DNA of 7,699 nucleotides from Bacteroidales bacterium (GTDB lineage Bacteria; Bacteroidota; Bacteroidia; Bacteroidales; JAADJA01). Positions 6,919 to 7,699 of the stretch are shown here, one piece after another. The notes beneath the pieces are model-generated. The model made no database searches and was not told the DNA's origin. It saw only the letters and a list, made by a program, of their open reading frames with translations. The position numbers were made by a program, and so were the translations under genes. Numbering within the stretch: position 1 is the stretch's first letter; each line of letters begins with the position of its first letter. The stretch lies in assembly GCA_030635465.1 (NCBI GenBank), contig DAOVYU010000034.1, positions 1 through 7,699 of the forward strand, read 5' to 3'.

Positions 6919-7699
6919 CTATTCATTAATCTTTTTATTTAGCCATTCATACCAATTGTTCATTCCTTCACCGGTTTTTACAGAAAGTTCAAAAAACGTC
7001 AAATGATGGTTGACTTGCATGGCATACTCTTTACACTTTTCCATATCAAAATCAACATAAGGCAAAAGATCTGTTTTATTGATAATGCAAATATCTGATG
7101 TTTCAAACATTGTAGGATATTTAATTGGTTTGTCTTCGCCTTCAGTTGTACTGATAATTACCACCCGGGCTGCTTCACCCAAATCAAATAATGATGGACA
7201 TACCAGGTTGCCAACATTCTCAATTATCAAAACAGAATTATCCTGAATGTTCAATTCCTTTACCGCTTTATTGATCATATCCGAATCCAGATGACAGCCA
7301 TTACCTGTATTAACTTGCACGACCGGAGCACCAGCTTGATCAATGCGATTGGCATCGTTCATAGTTTGTTGATCGCCCTCAATCACATAAAACTTAATTT
7401 CCTTACCCAGATCTTTAATAGTTCTTTCCAGCAGACTTGTTTTACCAGAACCAGGTGAACTAACAAGGTTCAATGCCAGTATATTTTTGGCTTCAAAATA
7501 ACCCCTATTTCTTTCGGCTAATAAATTATTCTTTCCAAGAATAACTTGTTCCACTTCAATTTCTTTACCATGGGAATGGCTATGGTTATCATGATGGTGA
7601 TTGTGTGCATGATCATCTTTGTGATGGTGATGGTCCGCAAAGCTATCGTGTGTGTGAGTATGGCCATCATGATCATGTGAATGTTTGTGAGTGTGTTCA
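6919..7699 (-). CDS. hypB: Hydrogenase nickel incorporation GTPase HypB with His-rich N-terminus, partial (5' end beyond right window edge)
   Basis: HypB is a SIMIBI-class GTPase that helps HypA deliver Ni2+ to the large subunit of [NiFe] hydrogenase, and sometimes to urease. In-window codons number 259. I number the G domain from the internal GTG at 7554. The P-loop SSPGSGKTSL is at 32-41, EGDQQTMNDA at 59-68, the metal site GCHLD at 86-90, its partner Cys119 in ENVGNLVCPS (112-121), and the guanine-specificity NKTD at 159-162. These residues imply a working GTPase with the dimer-interface metal site. The frame continues without a stop upstream of that GTG through 48 codons to the window edge, so the GTG is internal. 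Of those 48 residues, 20 are His, interspersed with Asp, Ser, Thr and Lys, forming a nickel-storage or sequestration segment. The true start, and any N-terminal CxxCGC metal motif, lie outside the window. Confidence 0.95.
   Translation of the reverse strand, partial: EHTHKHSHDHDGHTHTHDSFADHHHHKDDHAHNHHHDNHSHSHGKEIEVEQVILGKNNLLAERNRGYFEAKNILALNLVSSPGSGKTSLLERTIKDLGKEIKFYVIEGDQQTMNDANRIDQAGAPVVQVNTGNGCHLDSDMINKAVKELNIQDNSVLIIENVGNLVCPSLFDLGEAARVVIISTTEGEDKPIKYPTMFETSDICIINKTDLLPYVDFDMEKCKEYAMQVNHHLTFFELSVKTGEGMNNWYEWLNKKINE

Noticed and set aside
6919..7554. HypB starting at the GTG at 7554
   Set aside because: The same frame continues upstream without a stop through the His-rich segment typical of HypB, so the GTG is an internal Val codon and the gene is truncated by the window edge.

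Overview
The window looks like chromosomal DNA from a Bacteroidetes/FCB-group bacterium. It is AT-rich, and every gene I can support lies on the minus strand. One gene encodes a very large secreted protein ending in a type IX secretion (Por secretion) sorting domain, a system confined to this phylum group. A perfect TAnnTTTG promoter box of the Bacteroidetes type (TACATTTG) lies upstream of that gene. I cannot name a genus.

Layout in transcription order (right to left). (1) 7699-6919: hypB, the nickel-inserting GTPase for [NiFe] hydrogenase maturation. It is cut at its 5' end by the window edge and carries a long His-rich N-terminal segment. (2) 6855-6421: a short single-domain TrmO/TsaA-family protein, 63 nt downstream of hypB and possibly co-transcribed. 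(3) 6420-6102: a 319-bp intergenic region with a putative promoter and an inverted repeat. (4) 6101-2310: a 1263-residue gingipain-like (peptidase C25) T9SS cargo protein. Its catalytic Cys position is kept, but the position expected to hold the catalytic His reads Glu. (5) 2290-1100: pgsB/capB, poly-gamma-glutamate (PGA) ligase. (6) 1107-655: pgsC/capC, its membrane partner, overlapping pgsB by 8 nt. (7) 587 to the left edge: the N-terminal half of the poly-gamma-glutamate system protein PgsW. A 67-nt spacer with a curious 9-bp periodicity precedes it.

The core of the window is a pgsB-pgsC-pgsW poly-gamma-glutamate locus in an apparently Gram-negative, T9SS-bearing organism. The large C25/T9SS gene ends only 19 nt before pgsB with no visible terminator, so the two may share a transcript. 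No pgsA/capA gene is visible here. The hypB-trmO pair is a separate functional unit.

I see no mobile element, CRISPR array, tRNA or rRNA. Nothing here is clearly a wholly new system. The most noteworthy points are the Glu-for-His change in the C25 domain, the coupling of that surface protein to PGA genes, and the PgsW-type PGA locus without a visible pgsA.
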